NCBI GenBank assembly: GCA_035634255.1
Contig: DASQDI010000124.1
Span: forward strand, 1 to 64,000
Direction: 5' to 3'
From: DATLMR01 sp035634255
Lineage (GTDB): Bacteria > Acidobacteriota > Blastocatellia > UBA7656
DNA length: 64,000 nt
A model generated the notes under the pieces. The model had not been told where the DNA came from, did not search any database, and saw only the letters and a list, made by a program, of their open reading frames with translations. This document shows, piece by piece, positions 43,331 to 51,962 of this stretch. Within the stretch, counting starts at the first letter, position 1. Each line of letters starts with the position of its first letter. The translations under genes and the position numbers were made by a program.

Positions 43331-45112
43331 TCACAGCCTGCCGCCGCCTGCCTTCACGATGCCGGAGCCTTCTTTGATCGTGACGATCTGATTCGCGGCG
43401 ATATCTTTGACGGTTTCGGTTTGACCGTTGGGCCAGCGTATCTCTACCTGCTCGGCCTTGCCGCTCTCGCCGAGCCCGAAGTGCAGGCGCAGGTCGTTGT
43501 GCGAATAGTAGCTCGTCTGGCTGGTCACCTCTTGAGTCTGAAGGCGCCCCCCGGTTTTGACTCTGACTCTCGCCCCGATGGCCGAGCGGTTCGACTTCAC
43601 TCCGATCAGTTTCAGCTTCAGCCAGTTGTTCGCGCCGCGCTTGCCTCCGTTGGTGTAATCGTTGCGGAGCAGAGAGGGCGGCTCGTTCATGTTCATGACC
43701 AGAACATCTATGTCGCCGTCATTATCATAATCTCCGAAGGCCGACCCGCGGCTCGAATGCGCCGCCCGCGCGCCCGGCCCGCACTCGTCGGTCGCGTCTT
43801 TGAAGCGGCCGTTCCCGAGGTTGCGGTAAATCAGGCGCGGGCTGCGGTGCGGGTATTCTTTGAAGACCTTCTCGACCTCCGGGTAGACGTTGCCCGTGAC
43901 CGTGAAGATGTCGGGCCAGCCGTCGTTGTTCAGGTCAGAGAGCCCCGTCCCCCATTGGATGTATTTAGTGTGGTCGAAACCCGCCGCTCGGGAAGCGTCC
44001 TCGAAGAAGCCGCGCCCCGAATTTTTGTACAGGGCGGGCAGGTCGTCCGCGAAATGGGTCTTAAAAATATCTAATAACCCGTCGCCGTTGTAATCCCCGA
44101 CGGCCACGCCCATGCCCGCCTGCGCCTGCCCATCTTCGCTGTAGGCCGAGCCAGTCTCAAGCGCGACATCCTCGAAGGTGCCGTCGCCTTTATTCCTGTA
44201 AAGGATGCTCGCGGTCGAGTCGCAGGCGACGTAGATGTCGGGCCACCCGTCGTTATCGAAATCGGTGAGGACGGCGGTCATCGCGTAACGGTTCCCCACC
44301 TTGCCGACGCCCGAAGCCTGCGAAACGTCGGTGAAGGCTCCGCCGCCATCGTTTCTGTAAAGCAGGTTCGAGTCGGTGGGCAGTCCCTTCGGGCCGCAAT
44401 TTACCGGCACGCCTTTCCACAGGCAGTTCGCGCCCTTCCCCGGCTCCGGCACTTTATCCGGGTCGAAAATCAGGTAATTGGCGACGAAGAGATCGAGGTC
44501 TCCGTCGCGGTCATAATCGATGAAGGTGCAGCCCGAGCCCCAGCGCGTGCCTTTGACGGCGAGCCCGGCTTTAGCCGTGGAGTCGGTGAACCTGCCTTTG
44601 CCGTCATTGTGGTAAAGGACGTTCTGCCCCCAGTAGGTGATGAACACGTCCTCGAACCCATCGTTATCGTAATCGCCCGCGCAGACTCCCGAAGCCCACC
44701 CCGTGCGGGCGAGCCCCGACGCGGAGGTCGCGTCCGTAAAACTGCCGTCGCGTTTGTTGCGGTAAAGCCTGACGGTCGGCTCTTTGCCTTTCGGGAAGCC
44801 TTCGAGCCGCGTCCCGTTCAGCAGCAAAATATCGACCCACCCGTCGTTGTCGTAATCTATGAAGGCGACTCCGCAGCCGTTGGTCTCTATGATGTACCTC
44901 TTCCTGTCCGTGCCTCCGTAAACGATGGGCTCGGTGAGCCCCGAGGTTCGGGCCACGTCGACGAACGTGACCTGAAAATTATCCGCGCGATTTTTATCGG
45001 GAGGAGGGCCGGAAAGGGCGGGCTGCGACTGGATCATTCCGCAGACGAAAAGCGCGACCGCCGAAAGCCGGAGCGCCGAGACGCTTTTGTTCCGCACGGG
45101 ACCGTGTGGCAT
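43331..45112 (-). CDS. ASPIC/UnbV (CRTAC1-like) FG-GAP repeat protein, second copy
   Basis: A 593-residue paralogue of the protein at 39897. The signal peptide (LRLSAVALFVCGMIQSQPALS) is followed by FG-GAP repeats (DYDNDGWVD, DYDNDGFED, DYDRDGDLD, DFDNDGWPD, DYNGDGLLD, DLNNDGWPD, DYDNDGDID) and the UnbV domain (SNRSAIGARVRV, YYSHNDLRLHFGLG, RWPNGQTETVKDI). The ATG at 45112 is chosen; a GTG at 45118 directly abuts the TAG of the TPR gene. Gene order here is TPR then UnbV, the reverse of the first pair. Function unknown. Confidence 0.86.
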   Translation of the reverse strand: MPHGPVRNKSVSALRLSAVALFVCGMIQSQPALSGPPPDKNRADNFQVTFVDVARTSGLTEPIVYGGTDRKRYIIETNGCGVAFIDYDNDGWVDILLLNGTRLEGFPKGKEPTVRLYRNKRDGSFTDATSASGLARTGWASGVCAGDYDNDGFEDVFITYWGQNVLYHNDGKGRFTDSTAKAGLAVKGTRWGSGCTFIDYDRDGDLDLFVANYLIFDPDKVPEPGKGANCLWKGVPVNCGPKGLPTDSNLLYRNDGGGAFTDVSQASGVGKVGNRYAMTAVLTDFDNDGWPDIYVACDSTASILYRNKGDGTFEDVALETGSAYSEDGQAQAGMGVAVGDYNGDGLLDIFKTHFADDLPALYKNSGRGFFEDASRAAGFDHTKYIQWGTGLSDLNNDGWPDIFTVTGNVYPEVEKVFKEYPHRSPRLIYRNLGNGRFKDATDECGPGARAAHSSRGSAFGDYDNDGDIDVLVMNMNEPPSLLRNDYTNGGKRGANNWLKLKLIGVKSNRSAIGARVRVKTGGRLQTQEVTSQTSYYSHNDLRLHFGLGESGKAEQVEIRWPNGQTETVKDIAANQIVTIKEGSGIVKAGGGRL

Positions 45113-45118
45113 GTCCAC

Positions 45119-46165
45119 CTACTTGTTCGGGGCGTTTCGCAAACGTTCGGCCATCTCGAACTCTTTTTTTGCTTCCGCCATCCTGCCTGCCTGCTGCAAC
45201 ACCTGCGCGAGCAGGTGATGGCCCGAGTAATTGTTAGGGTCCATAGCCAGAGCGCGGCTCAGGATGCTCTCGGCGTTCGGCAGGTCGCCCTTCTTCAGGT
45301 AGACCTTGCCCAAAACGATGTATGGCCCGCTGAAGAAGGGGTTCAGCCAGATCGACTTTTGCAGGGGCGCGATTGCCTCGTCCCACTTAAGCTGCCGGCT
45401 GTACGCCTCCCCGAGCATGTAGTAGGACATGGCGAAGCCGGGGTTGAGGGCGATCTCTTTTTTCAACAACTCGATGCCGAGGTCGATGTTGGCGCGGTAG
45501 ATCGCGAGCTCGCCCAGGAGGAAATTGGCCTGCGGCAGCTTCGCGTCGATCTCAAGCGCCCTGGTCAGCTCTTTTTCCGCCAGCTCTTCCAACCGCTGCC
45601 GGATCATCATCTGACCGTTTATCAAATGCGCCGGGGCGGACTCGGGGGCGACCGAGAACATGCGCGCGAAGTTCGCGCGGGCTTTCTCGCCGTCGTGGAG
45701 TTGCAGGTAGCTTACGCCCAGCACGTACGCATTCTCTACGTTGTCGGGCGACCAGCCCTTGACGAGTTCGAGGTATGGGACGGCCTCTTTGATGTGCCCG
45801 AGGAAGTAATGAGACATGCCGAGCAACTGCGCGCTCTGCCGGTACTGCGGGGAGCCCTCCCTCCACTGCCTGAAGGCGAGCGAGAGGGATTCGATTGCGC
45901 GCGGGTAATCGGCCTTTTGATAATGGGCCAGCCCCAGGAGGTGGTTCACCTGGGATTCGTACGCAGGGGATTTCGGGAGGGCTTTCAACGCCTCAATCGC
46001 GGGATCGATCTTCCCCGCCGCGAGGAGGGCCTGCGCCTCCGCGAGCGCCGATGGCTTCGGCGTGGCCTCGGGCGGCTGCCGGTCCGCCTGCCCCAGCGCG
46101 AGCGCCGCGATTAAAACGTGCCATGCGAAAAATAGCGGAAGCCGCGATGAAGTCCTGATTGCCAT
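45119..46165 (-). CDS. Exported TPR-repeat protein, partner of second UnbV protein
   Basis: A 348-residue TPR protein with a signal peptide (FFAWHVLIAALALGQA) and about eight TPR units (such as AIESLSLAFRQW ... YFLGHIKEAVPYLELVKGWSPDNVENAYVLGVSYLQLHDG, split). The stop TAG is immediately followed by the possible GTG start of the UnbV gene, so the two are translated in tandem. It lies 25 bases after the trehalase gene and may share its transcript. Confidence 0.85.
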   Translation of the reverse strand: MAIRTSSRLPLFFAWHVLIAALALGQADRQPPEATPKPSALAEAQALLAAGKIDPAIEALKALPKSPAYESQVNHLLGLAHYQKADYPRAIESLSLAFRQWREGSPQYRQSAQLLGMSHYFLGHIKEAVPYLELVKGWSPDNVENAYVLGVSYLQLHDGEKARANFARMFSVAPESAPAHLINGQMMIRQRLEELAEKELTRALEIDAKLPQANFLLGELAIYRANIDLGIELLKKEIALNPGFAMSYYMLGEAYSRQLKWDEAIAPLQKSIWLNPFFSGPYIVLGKVYLKKGDLPNAESILSRALAMDPNNYSGHHLLAQVLQQAGRMAEAKKEFEMAERLRNAPNK

Positions 46166-46190
46166 AATGAGCTTCCCGGAATGGCTCTGA

Positions 46191-47864
46191 TCACTTGCTT
46201 TTTCGTTGCGGGACCGGCAGGCCGTCCAGCCTCAGCACGTCCCTCTTCTTACTCTCGGGCAGCCCCGCGTAGAGTTCGACGAAGGCGGCATTCGTCCAGC
46301 CGAAGCCTATCTCGTTGGACGTGTAACCGAACTTCAGCCCGGCCGATATCTGCGACCTGCGGGCCGCGACGTCGTACTTCTCGACTATGGTGTTGTGGTC
46401 GATGAACTCTTTGAGCACCATCGAGAGGAAGTTGGCCGCGAGCCGGTCCGCCTGCTCGTTGTAACCGTAGCGGCGCAGGCCGTCGACGGCGATCAGTTGC
46501 AGGGGGGCCCACCCGAAGGGCGAGTCCCACTGGCTCCCGCTCTCGTTCGTGCTCGTGAGCAGGCCGCCCGCGCGCTCAAGGAGGCCCAGGTTGGCCGCGA
46601 CTCTCGCCGCCTGCTCGCGGCCGGCTATCCCGGCCCACAGCGGGTAGAAGGCGGTCCCGAAAGGGTAGCGCCTCAACCTCTTGTCGACGTAGTTGTAGTC
46701 GTAATAGAGCCCGTCCTCCGCGTGCCACATCAACCGGTTGATCCGGTCGCGGCGCTGGCTGGCGAGGCCGAGCCACCTTGAGGCCTCGCGCGGGCGGCCC
46801 AGGATGTTCATGATCTCGGCGGCCTCCGTCTCCATTATGTAGAGCAAAGAGTTCAAGCAGACCGGGTCGTAATCGACTATGTCGGCGCTGAAGGGGCCGA
46901 ACCGGTTGGAAGGGTCGAACCCGGATTCACGCATCGAGCGGTCGCCTTTGTAAAAGCGGTCCGTCAGCACGTCCCTCTCTCTGTCGTAGAATTTGCTCAC
47001 GTCGTAATCTTTGACCTCGTGCGTTCGGTAATACTCTTTCACGCGGTCGTAGTGAGTCTTCCCCTGCGCGTCGCGCTCGTCGGCTATGGCCTCCGGCGCG
47101 GGCCCGTTGCCGAAATCGTAGTAGCGGGAGAGGCCGGTCTGCCTGGTCAGGTGAGGCTCTTCTGTCCAGAAGCGGTAATACTTCTCTATGGCCGGGACGG
47201 TGTTTCGGAGCCAGCGGCGGTCGCGCGTCTTCCTGTAGACGCCCAGGATCATCTGCGTGAGGAAGGGCGGCTGCGAGCGAGTGAGGTAATAGCTCCGGTT
47301 GGCATTCAGAATCTTCCCGTAGTGGTCTATCTGGTAGAGGAAGTTGTCGGCCATGTTTTTGGCCAGCTCCACCTCGCCGTCCCTCAGCAGCCCCACCTGT
47401 ATGAAGTAGCTGTCCCACCCGTACATCTCGTTGAACCGGCCGCCCGGCACGACGTACGGGTAAGGCAGGTAGAGCAGCCCGTGCTCCCGAATATCGCCCT
47501 GCTCCTCGGGCAGCCGGCGGATCTCTATCGTGGCGAAATCGCCCGCGGACATCTCACTTTGCAGCCTCCCCCGTACCTGGTCGAAGTTCTCTTTGCGGGA
47601 GACGTAAACCGGCCAGCGGGTTATGCCCGACGACTTGAACTTCGGGTCGACCGCGGCGACGGCGAGCTTCGCGTTGGAGCGCTGGAGCGTGTGCCAGCTC
47701 TGCTTAATATATTTCCTGATCGCCTGGAGCTGCGCCCCGGCCGCCCTGCCGGACGGGCGCGCGGTCTGGGCCGACAGCGGGGCCGACGAGACCAGGAGAA
47801 CGATTAGAGAGATGATCGAAAGCCGTCCGGCCCGGCCTCGCGTCGATGCGGATGGAATCACCAT
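46191..47864 (-). CDS. treA: Trehalase, glycoside hydrolase family 37
   Basis: A 557-residue exported trehalase that splits trehalose into two glucoses. A signal peptide (LSIISLIVLLVSSAPLSAQ) leads to the (alpha/alpha)6 barrel. Both family signatures are present: PGGRFNEMYGWDSYF (about residues 140-154, with the catalytic Asp region) and QWDSPFGWAPLQLI (about 445-458). The C terminus has SNEIGFGWTNAAFVELY with a conserved Trp/Glu pattern. It is first in a leftward group with TPR and UnbV genes. Trehalose would be taken up by, or released from, the periplasm. Confidence 0.93.
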   Translation of the reverse strand: MVIPSASTRGRAGRLSIISLIVLLVSSAPLSAQTARPSGRAAGAQLQAIRKYIKQSWHTLQRSNAKLAVAAVDPKFKSSGITRWPVYVSRKENFDQVRGRLQSEMSAGDFATIEIRRLPEEQGDIREHGLLYLPYPYVVPGGRFNEMYGWDSYFIQVGLLRDGEVELAKNMADNFLYQIDHYGKILNANRSYYLTRSQPPFLTQMILGVYRKTRDRRWLRNTVPAIEKYYRFWTEEPHLTRQTGLSRYYDFGNGPAPEAIADERDAQGKTHYDRVKEYYRTHEVKDYDVSKFYDRERDVLTDRFYKGDRSMRESGFDPSNRFGPFSADIVDYDPVCLNSLLYIMETEAAEIMNILGRPREASRWLGLASQRRDRINRLMWHAEDGLYYDYNYVDKRLRRYPFGTAFYPLWAGIAGREQAARVAANLGLLERAGGLLTSTNESGSQWDSPFGWAPLQLIAVDGLRRYGYNEQADRLAANFLSMVLKEFIDHNTIVEKYDVAARRSQISAGLKFGYTSNEIGFGWTNAAFVELYAGLPESKKRDVLRLDGLPVPQRKSK

Positions 47865-48471
47865 ACTTCACCCCTGAAAAGTTCGATGGCGGGAAGATTC
47901 GATTCAAGTGATCGAGCAATCGCCAGCCTGATATTACATGCTCTCGGGCGTTCGATCAATGTTACGGCCCGTAAAATCACCCCTCGGCAGATTCCGGGCT
48001 GAGGAATTGATCTTGACAGTTAGGGTGAGGAGGAGTACAACAGGGTCACATTTGGACGGAAGAGTTTTGTGAGATCGAAGGGCTCTCCGACGGGCCCCGC
48101 GCCTGTTGGTTTACACTGATTCCGATGGACTCGGCAGCTATCGCGCGTTTTATCTCGGGGCCATAGCGCCGACAACGAAAGTGATACCATGCGGTACCTT
48201 TCAGACGTCTCAAAGCCAGGGTATGAGGGACCTCACCGCCTTGTTCCGGGCTCACATGTTTAAAAGGCGCGACTTCAAGAAGCTTCCACGCGGGAAGGCT
48301 TGACTCAAAGGGAAGGGGCTTGGTGTAGCCTCAGCGGTAGGTGGGCCCCGCTCTCACTCTGAACTACAGCCTGCGCAACCGGATCGTTCCGGCGTTTCGT
48401 AGTGAGCCGACTTCCCACACCCGTTTCGCAATAACCCAGGCCAAGGGCCGGTAATCGCGGAGGCACCAGTT
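47865..48471. other. Long divergent gap, trehalase / TonB receptor
   Basis: About 600 bases that must contain promoters for both divergent genes. An imperfect inverted repeat AAGCTTCC/GGAAGGCTT lies near 48280-48300. Short open frames in it have no family match and lie across the probable leader of the TonB receptor. No riboswitch core was recognised. Confidence 0.4.
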
Positions 48472-51400
48472 ATGCACAGAAACAGAACTCCTTTACTGCT
48501 GCTCACTCTGTTGCTTGTGCTCGGGTCGTTCGCCCTCGATGCGAAGGCGCAAGCCGTCTACGGAAGCATCAGCGGCGTCGTCACCGACCCGACCGGAGCG
48601 GTAGTTCCCGGAGCCACCGTCACCATCACGAGCGTCGAGCGGGGAGATTCCGACACCGTCACGACGAACGATTCCGGGCTTTACGTGAAAGAACGCCTGC
48701 TCCCCGGCACCTACGAGGTGAAGGTAGAGGCTCAGGGCTTCAGGCCGCAGCTCGTCACGAAGGTCGCCGTTAACCTCGACGCCCAGACCAAAGTGGACGC
48801 CATACTAGAACCCGGAGCGGTCGGCGACACGGTCACGGTCACGGCCGCCGAAGGCCAGCTCCTCAAGACCGACCGCGCCGACGTGGCGACGACTTTCGAG
48901 GAGAGGCAGATCACCGATCTCCCGATCCTGGACCGCAATTTCACCAAGTTCATCCTGCTCACGCCGGGCACGCAGCAGCTCCAGTGGCAGCACGCGGCGA
49001 GCGAGAACCCGCAGGGTTCGACCCAGATCATGGTCAACGGCCAGCACTTCAGCGGCACCGGCTACCAGCTCGACGGCACGGAGAACCGCGACCCGATCCT
49101 CGGCATCATCGTCATCAACCCGAACTTCGAGGCGATTGGCGAGAGCAAGGTCACCTCCCAGAACTACGACGCGGAGTTCGGGCAGGCAATCGCGGGCATC
49201 GTCTCCGTGCAGACCAAGTCGGGCACGAACGACCTGCACGGCGCGGTCTTCGTCTTCCGGCAGAACGACGAGTGGCAGGCGCGGAACCCGTTCACGCAAT
49301 TTCAGCCCGACCCGATCTCCGGCAGGCTGATCCCCCCGACCCTGAAGACGCAGTTCGGGGGCGCAATCGGCGGCCCGATCCTCAGGGACAGGCTCTTCTT
49401 CTTCGGGGACTATCAGGGGACGCGCAGCAAGATCGGCGGGTCGCGGCTGCTCACGGTGCCGACGCTCGCGGCCCGGAGCGGGGACCTGAGCGCCTACGGC
49501 GTCGACATATTCGACCCGCTGACCGGCCAGCAGTTCCCCGGCAACAGGATCCCGAACGGCCGGCTGTCTCCGCAGGCCCTCGCCCTGTTGAACCTCATCC
49601 CCCTGCCCAACGCGGCGGGCACGGAGAACGGCACCCGCAACAACTTCGTCGCGAGCGGCAGCGAGATATTCGACAACGACACCTTCGACGTCCGCATAGA
49701 CAACCGGGTGAGCGGCAACTTCAACCTGTTCGGGCGATACAGTTTTGCCGACTACACTCGTAACGGCCCGCAGGCATTCGGCGCGGGCGGCGGCCGGCAG
49801 CTCGTGTCGCTCGGCGGCCTGTCGAAGGTCCGCAATCACAGCCTCGCCCTCGGCTTCGACTACACGCTCTCGTCGACCATGCTGGTGGACTTCCGTTTCG
49901 GCTTCTTCAAGTACGGGGTCAACGTGCTGCCCAACGACTTCGGCACGAGGCCGGCGGCCGACGCGGGCATTCCGGGGTTGAACCTCGACGACACGTTCAC
50001 CTCCGGCCTGTTCGCGGCCTTCATCTCGGACAACATCGACAGGCCCAGCGCGTTCAGGTTCGGCTCCGGCCTGGACGAATTCACGGGGCGCTGCAACTGC
50101 CCCCTCGACCAGCAGGAGAAGCAGTACCAGTTCGTCACGAACCTGCTGAAGACCTGGGGCAACCACACGATGAAGTTCGGCGTCGACGTCCGACGCGCGT
50201 TTAACCTGCGCGTGCCCAGCGACAATCACAGGTCCGGCGAGCTCACCTTCAGCCAGAGGAGGACGGGCCGCGTCGTGAACGGGGTGCTCCAGGACGAGGG
50301 GCTCGGCCTCGCGACGTTCCTGATCGGCGACGTGACGAGCTTCGTCCGCATGGTCAGCACGTCGACCGACGCGCGGGAGCGCCAGTGGCGGCACTTCTAT
50401 TACGGGCAGGACACTTGGCGCGCGACCCAGAAATTCACGCTCGCCTTCGGCCTCCGCCTGGATGTCATAAACCCGCAGAGCGTGAACGAACCCGGCAACG
50501 GCGGATGGGTTGACCCGGACACGGGGGAAGTCATAGTCGGAGGGGTCGGCGGCAATTCCCTGAACGGAGGGGTCGAGAACAGCTTGAACTGGGCCCCGCG
50601 TCTGGGCATCGCCTACCAGCTCAACGACAAGACCGTGGTGCGCGCCGGCTACGGCCGCAGCTACGACTTAGGGGTGTTCGGTTCCGTCTTCGGCCACACC
50701 GTGACGCAGAACCTGCCCGTGCTGGCTATCCAGAACCTCACATCCCCCTCGGAGTTCGGCAGCGTCTTCAACCTCCAGGAAGGCCCCCCGCCGTTCACCG
50801 CCTTCTTCGGCCTCGACGCGCCCCCCAACCAGGGCGGCCAGCCGAACGCCTCGCTCCCGGCCAACGGGCGGTTTTTCCTACCCGACGGGGTGCGGCCCCG
50901 CATCGTGAACTTCAAGCAGAGGCTCCCGACCGTGGACGCCTGGAACGTGACCGTGCAGCACCAGCTGACCGACACCATCTCGCTCGAGGCGGCTTACGTC
51001 GGCAACAAGGGCACGCGCGTCTTCTGCGGCAACAACCCCGATTGCGAAGGCAACCAGCCCACGCTCGAAGGGTTCGGCACCGTGCCGAGGAATAACCGCA
51101 GGCCCTTCTTTAACAAGTTCGGCTGGACGCAGGATGTTCTCCTCTACTGCAATTGCGGCGACAACCGATATAACTCGCTTCAGACCAAGTTCACGAAGCG
51201 GTTCGACAACAGTTACTCGGTGCTCGCCCACTACACGTGGCAGAGGTCGACCAACTACGACCGTGATTACTTCTTCATCGACCGCTCGATCAATCACGGC
51301 CCCAGCGACTTTGACCGGACCCATGTCTTCGTCCTCTCGCAACTGGCGGAGCTGCCGATAGGGCGCAACAGGCGATTCCTGGGGAACATCCCGAGGAGCG

Positions 51401-51873
51401 TCGATTACCTGATCGGCGGGTGGCAGTTCAATTCCAACACGACCATCCAGAGCGGGCTGCCATTCAACGTCGGCTTCGACACGAGCGGGATCTCGGACAC
51501 GGGCCCCAACCGCCCCGACATAATCGGCGACCCCAACACGGGCGGCTCCCGCGAGAGGTTCTTCGACCCCACGGTCTTCGCTAAACCCGCCGTGGGGACG
51601 TTCGGCAACCTGAGGAGGAACGCCCTGCGCGGGCCGAATTATTGGAGGACCGACGCATCACTCTTCAAGAAGCTCCGCTTCACGGAAAACAAAGAGCTTG
51701 AGTTCCGGGTCGAAGTGGTAAACCTGTTCAACCACGTGAACCTCGATCAGCCCGACTCGTTCATCGGCGACCCGGCCAACCCGAGCCCGAACGCGGGCCG
51801 CATCACGAACACGGCCTTCGGCGGCGCGGACCCTCAGCGCAATTTCCAGTTCGCTCTGAGGTTCAAATTCTAA
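48472..51873 (+). CDS. TonB-dependent receptor, Oar-like with N-terminal carboxypeptidase-regulatory domain
   Basis: An 1133-residue outer-membrane receptor. The signal peptide (LLLLTLLLVLGSFALDAKAQA) is followed by a CarboxypepD_reg-type domain (GSISGVVTDPTGAVVPGATV), the plug (DLPILDRNFTKFI, MVNGQHFSGTGYQLDG, NYDAEFGQAIAGIVSVQTKSG) and a beta-barrel ending FQFALRFKF with the terminal Phe needed for barrel insertion. This architecture is typical of Oar-like receptors, abundant in Acidobacteriota, which take up oligosaccharides or peptides. Neighbouring trehalase, GH97 and GH15-like genes favour a sugar ligand. Confidence 0.93.
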   Translation: MHRNRTPLLLLTLLLVLGSFALDAKAQAVYGSISGVVTDPTGAVVPGATVTITSVERGDSDTVTTNDSGLYVKERLLPGTYEVKVEAQGFRPQLVTKVAVNLDAQTKVDAILEPGAVGDTVTVTAAEGQLLKTDRADVATTFEERQITDLPILDRNFTKFILLTPGTQQLQWQHAASENPQGSTQIMVNGQHFSGTGYQLDGTENRDPILGIIVINPNFEAIGESKVTSQNYDAEFGQAIAGIVSVQTKSGTNDLHGAVFVFRQNDEWQARNPFTQFQPDPISGRLIPPTLKTQFGGAIGGPILRDRLFFFGDYQGTRSKIGGSRLLTVPTLAARSGDLSAYGVDIFDPLTGQQFPGNRIPNGRLSPQALALLNLIPLPNAAGTENGTRNNFVASGSEIFDNDTFDVRIDNRVSGNFNLFGRYSFADYTRNGPQAFGAGGGRQLVSLGGLSKVRNHSLALGFDYTLSSTMLVDFRFGFFKYGVNVLPNDFGTRPAADAGIPGLNLDDTFTSGLFAAFISDNIDRPSAFRFGSGLDEFTGRCNCPLDQQEKQYQFVTNLLKTWGNHTMKFGVDVRRAFNLRVPSDNHRSGELTFSQRRTGRVVNGVLQDEGLGLATFLIGDVTSFVRMVSTSTDARERQWRHFYYGQDTWRATQKFTLAFGLRLDVINPQSVNEPGNGGWVDPDTGEVIVGGVGGNSLNGGVENSLNWAPRLGIAYQLNDKTVVRAGYGRSYDLGVFGSVFGHTVTQNLPVLAIQNLTSPSEFGSVFNLQEGPPPFTAFFGLDAPPNQGGQPNASLPANGRFFLPDGVRPRIVNFKQRLPTVDAWNVTVQHQLTDTISLEAAYVGNKGTRVFCGNNPDCEGNQPTLEGFGTVPRNNRRPFFNKFGWTQDVLLYCNCGDNRYNSLQTKFTKRFDNSYSVLAHYTWQRSTNYDRDYFFIDRSINHGPSDFDRTHVFVLSQLAELPIGRNRRFLGNIPRSVDYLIGGWQFNSNTTIQSGLPFNVGFDTSGISDTGPNRPDIIGDPNTGGSRERFFDPTVFAKPAVGTFGNLRRNALRGPNYWRTDASLFKKLRFTENKELEFRVEVVNLFNHVNLDQPDSFIGDPANPSPNAGRITNTAFGGADPQRNFQFALRFKF

Positions 51874-51898
51874 GAGCGATCCGGGCCGGCCGGTCTAA

Positions 51899-51936
51899 AA
51901 AAAGAGGAGATGCTCTGACGGGCATCTCCTCTTTTT
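51899..51936. terminator. Bidirectional intrinsic terminator
   Basis: A 15-bp stem including AAGAGGAGATGC / GCATCTCCTCTT (arms 51899-51913 and 51922-51936, loop TCTGACGG) with an A-run before and a T-run after. It terminates both the TonB receptor gene (+) and the convergent GH15-like gene (-). Strong on both strands. Confidence 0.95.
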
Positions 51937-51962
51937 CTTCCCATCTTTTCCGCCGGGGTCGT

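Noticed and set aside
48805..50394. Long minus-strand open frame inside the TonB receptor gene
   Set aside because: It is antisense to a well-defined receptor; the residue pattern is that of a shadow frame.
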